Origin: Chloroflexota bacterium
GTDB taxonomy: Bacteria; Chloroflexota; Limnocylindria; QHBO01
DNA length: 5,573 nt
Assembly (NCBI GenBank): GCA_013694795.1
Contig: JACDBS010000206.1
Location: 1-5,573 of the forward strand
Direction of reading: 5' to 3'
Both the position numbers and the translations under genes were made by a program. A model generated the notes under the pieces. That model was given only the letters and a program-made list of their open reading frames with translations, was not told the origin of the DNA and made no database searches. Below, one piece after another: positions 5,018-5,573 of the stretch; position 1 is the first letter of the stretch, and every line of letters starts with the position of its first letter.

Positions 5018-5482
5018 TCACCTGGAAGGGTGCCGCGGCTCAAGCACGACAACCGCCGTACCGGACGGGCGGCGAGTCGCGTAGCCGTCGACGTCGTCCC
5101 CCATCTCGCGCCATCGTGCCCAGAGGCGCTCGCGCTCGTCGCCCCGTGCCGCACGCCCATGGATCTCGCGTAAGCCGTCGGGAAGTTCGACCGTGGCGTC
5201 TGGGTGCGCCTGCAGGTTGAGCCACCAGGCGGGCTCGGCCTCTGCCCAGCCGTTCATCGCCATCGTGACCACGTTCGGGCCGTCCTCGTAGTAGCCGAGG
5301 ATCGCGCTGCGCTCCTTGCCCGAGCGGCGGCCCACCGTGGTGAGGCGCATCGTCCCCCATCGGTTCGGCTTCGGGGGCCAGAGGCCCTTACGGCCTCCAG
5401 TGAGCCGATAGATCGCGCGGTGAATCACCCAGGCCGAGACGACAACCCAGCGAGGCGGGAGTCGTGGAGATCGTTTCGGCAT
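5018..5482 (-). CDS. Ddn-like nitroreductase/quinone reductase, probably F420-dependent
   Basis: A 154-residue protein of the deazaflavin-dependent nitroreductase family (Ddn-like, split beta-barrel). Members use reduced cofactor F420 to reduce quinones or nitro compounds. Diagnostic features are the strand and cofactor phosphate loop LTTVGRRSGKERSAILGYYE (47-66), then MNGWAEAEPAWWLNLQAHPD (76-95), ATVEL (96-100), ERERLW (116-121) and the C-terminal VVVLEP (144-149). The N-terminal 10-28 stretch (PRWVVVSAWVIHRAIYRLTG region) is hydrophobic and may touch the membrane, as proposed for Ddn. Length is typical. The ATG at 5482 fits the family; its ribosome binding site is weak. The gene lies head to head with the operator-bearing promoter at 5532-5566, which may control it. 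F420 use is inferred from the family. Confidence 0.92.
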   Translation of the reverse strand: MPKRSPRLPPRWVVVSAWVIHRAIYRLTGGRKGLWPPKPNRWGTMRLTTVGRRSGKERSAILGYYEDGPNVVTMAMNGWAEAEPAWWLNLQAHPDATVELPDGLREIHGRAARGDERERLWARWREMGDDVDGYATRRPSGTAVVVLEPRHPSR

Positions 5483-5531
5483 CGGTCACGGCTCATGATG
5501 GCACACCGGTCTCTTGACCTGACGACCACGG

Positions 5532-5560
5532 TTGACGCCTCGCCGATACAACTGTATGGT
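5532..5560 (+). promoter_or_regulatory. Sigma70-type promoter of the gene starting at 5568
   Basis: TTGACG (5532-5537), a 17-nt spacer and TATGGT (5555-5560): five of six bases of the -35 and four of six of the -10 consensus, at ideal spacing. The ATG follows 7 nt after the -10, so transcription should begin at or within a base or two of the start codon. Confidence 0.72.
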
Positions 5561-5566
5561 TGTATC
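5545..5566. promoter_or_regulatory. Operator: perfect inverted repeat over the -10 box
   Basis: GATACAAC (5545-5552) and GTTGTATC (5559-5566) are perfect 8-bp inverted half-sites around a 6-nt centre (TGTATG). The repeat covers the -10 box and reaches the base before the start codon. Size and shape fit a homodimeric helix-turn-helix repressor such as TetR, binding its own promoter and possibly the divergent reductase gene. Confidence 0.72.
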
Positions 5567-5567
5567 C

Positions 5568-5573
5568 ATGAGC
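5568..5573 (+). CDS. Start of a gene cut off by the window edge (possible regulator)
   Basis: Only ATG AGC is visible. It is called as a gene start because it lies 7 nt behind a good -35/-10 promoter that is itself covered by a perfect inverted repeat. The arrangement suggests an autoregulated transcriptional repressor translated from a leaderless mRNA, divergent from the Ddn-like reductase. No coding content can be judged. Confidence 0.5.

Noticed and set aside
4906..5160. N-terminal extension of the methyltransferase
   Set aside because: The 85 extra residues are Arg/Thr/Ser-rich without family similarity and run into the 3' end of the neighbouring reductase gene; the ATG at 4905 has a -10 box at leaderless spacing.

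Overview
The window is GC-rich DNA with compact genes on both strands, and looks chromosomal. It probably comes from a soil or freshwater Actinomycetota or Chloroflexota bacterium. This rests on the gene families (a probable deazaflavin/F420-dependent Ddn-like reductase, a RibD-C/DHFR-like reductase, a UBP zinc-finger protein, an NTF2-like protein) and on three genes whose -10 box lies only 7-8 nt before the start codon, which suggests leaderless transcripts. Taxonomy is inference; no rRNA or marker gene is present.

Layout: (i) 1-139, no recognisable gene. (ii) 140-700 (+), a DHFR/RibD-C family reductase, tail to tail with (iii) 697-1692 (-), a zinc-independent quinone-oxidoreductase-like MDR dehydrogenase; their stop codons share one CTAG. 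(iv) 1698-2172 (-), a BrnT-type toxin overlapping a short BrnA-like antitoxin, 5 nt upstream of the dehydrogenase. (v) 2190-3015, a patch of broken genes: an alpha/beta (dienelactone-type) hydrolase on + with two compensating frameshifts, and the first ~74 and last ~40 residues of an MmeI-like (type IIL) restriction-modification protein on -, with a second diverged copy of the antitoxin gene start between them. (vi) 3128-3556 (+), an NTF2/SnoaL-like protein with a small overlapping ORF behind it. (vii) 3708-4082 (-), a UBP zinc-finger protein; 4156-4905 (-), a class I SAM methyltransferase; 5018-5482 (-), the Ddn-like reductase. (viii) 5532-5573, a promoter with an embedded perfect inverted repeat and the first two codons of a rightward, apparently leaderless gene, probably an autoregulated repressor.

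The outer parts are ordinary housekeeping or accessory enzymes. The interest is at 1.7-3.0 kb, which reads as a worn-down defence locus: one intact toxin-antitoxin pair beside the wreck of a restriction-modification gene, tied together by an ~84% identical 74-bp direct repeat of antitoxin sequence. I see no intact new multi-gene system. The unusual items are the repeat-bounded gene remnants, the antitoxin without a visible DNA-binding domain, and the terminal promoter/operator.
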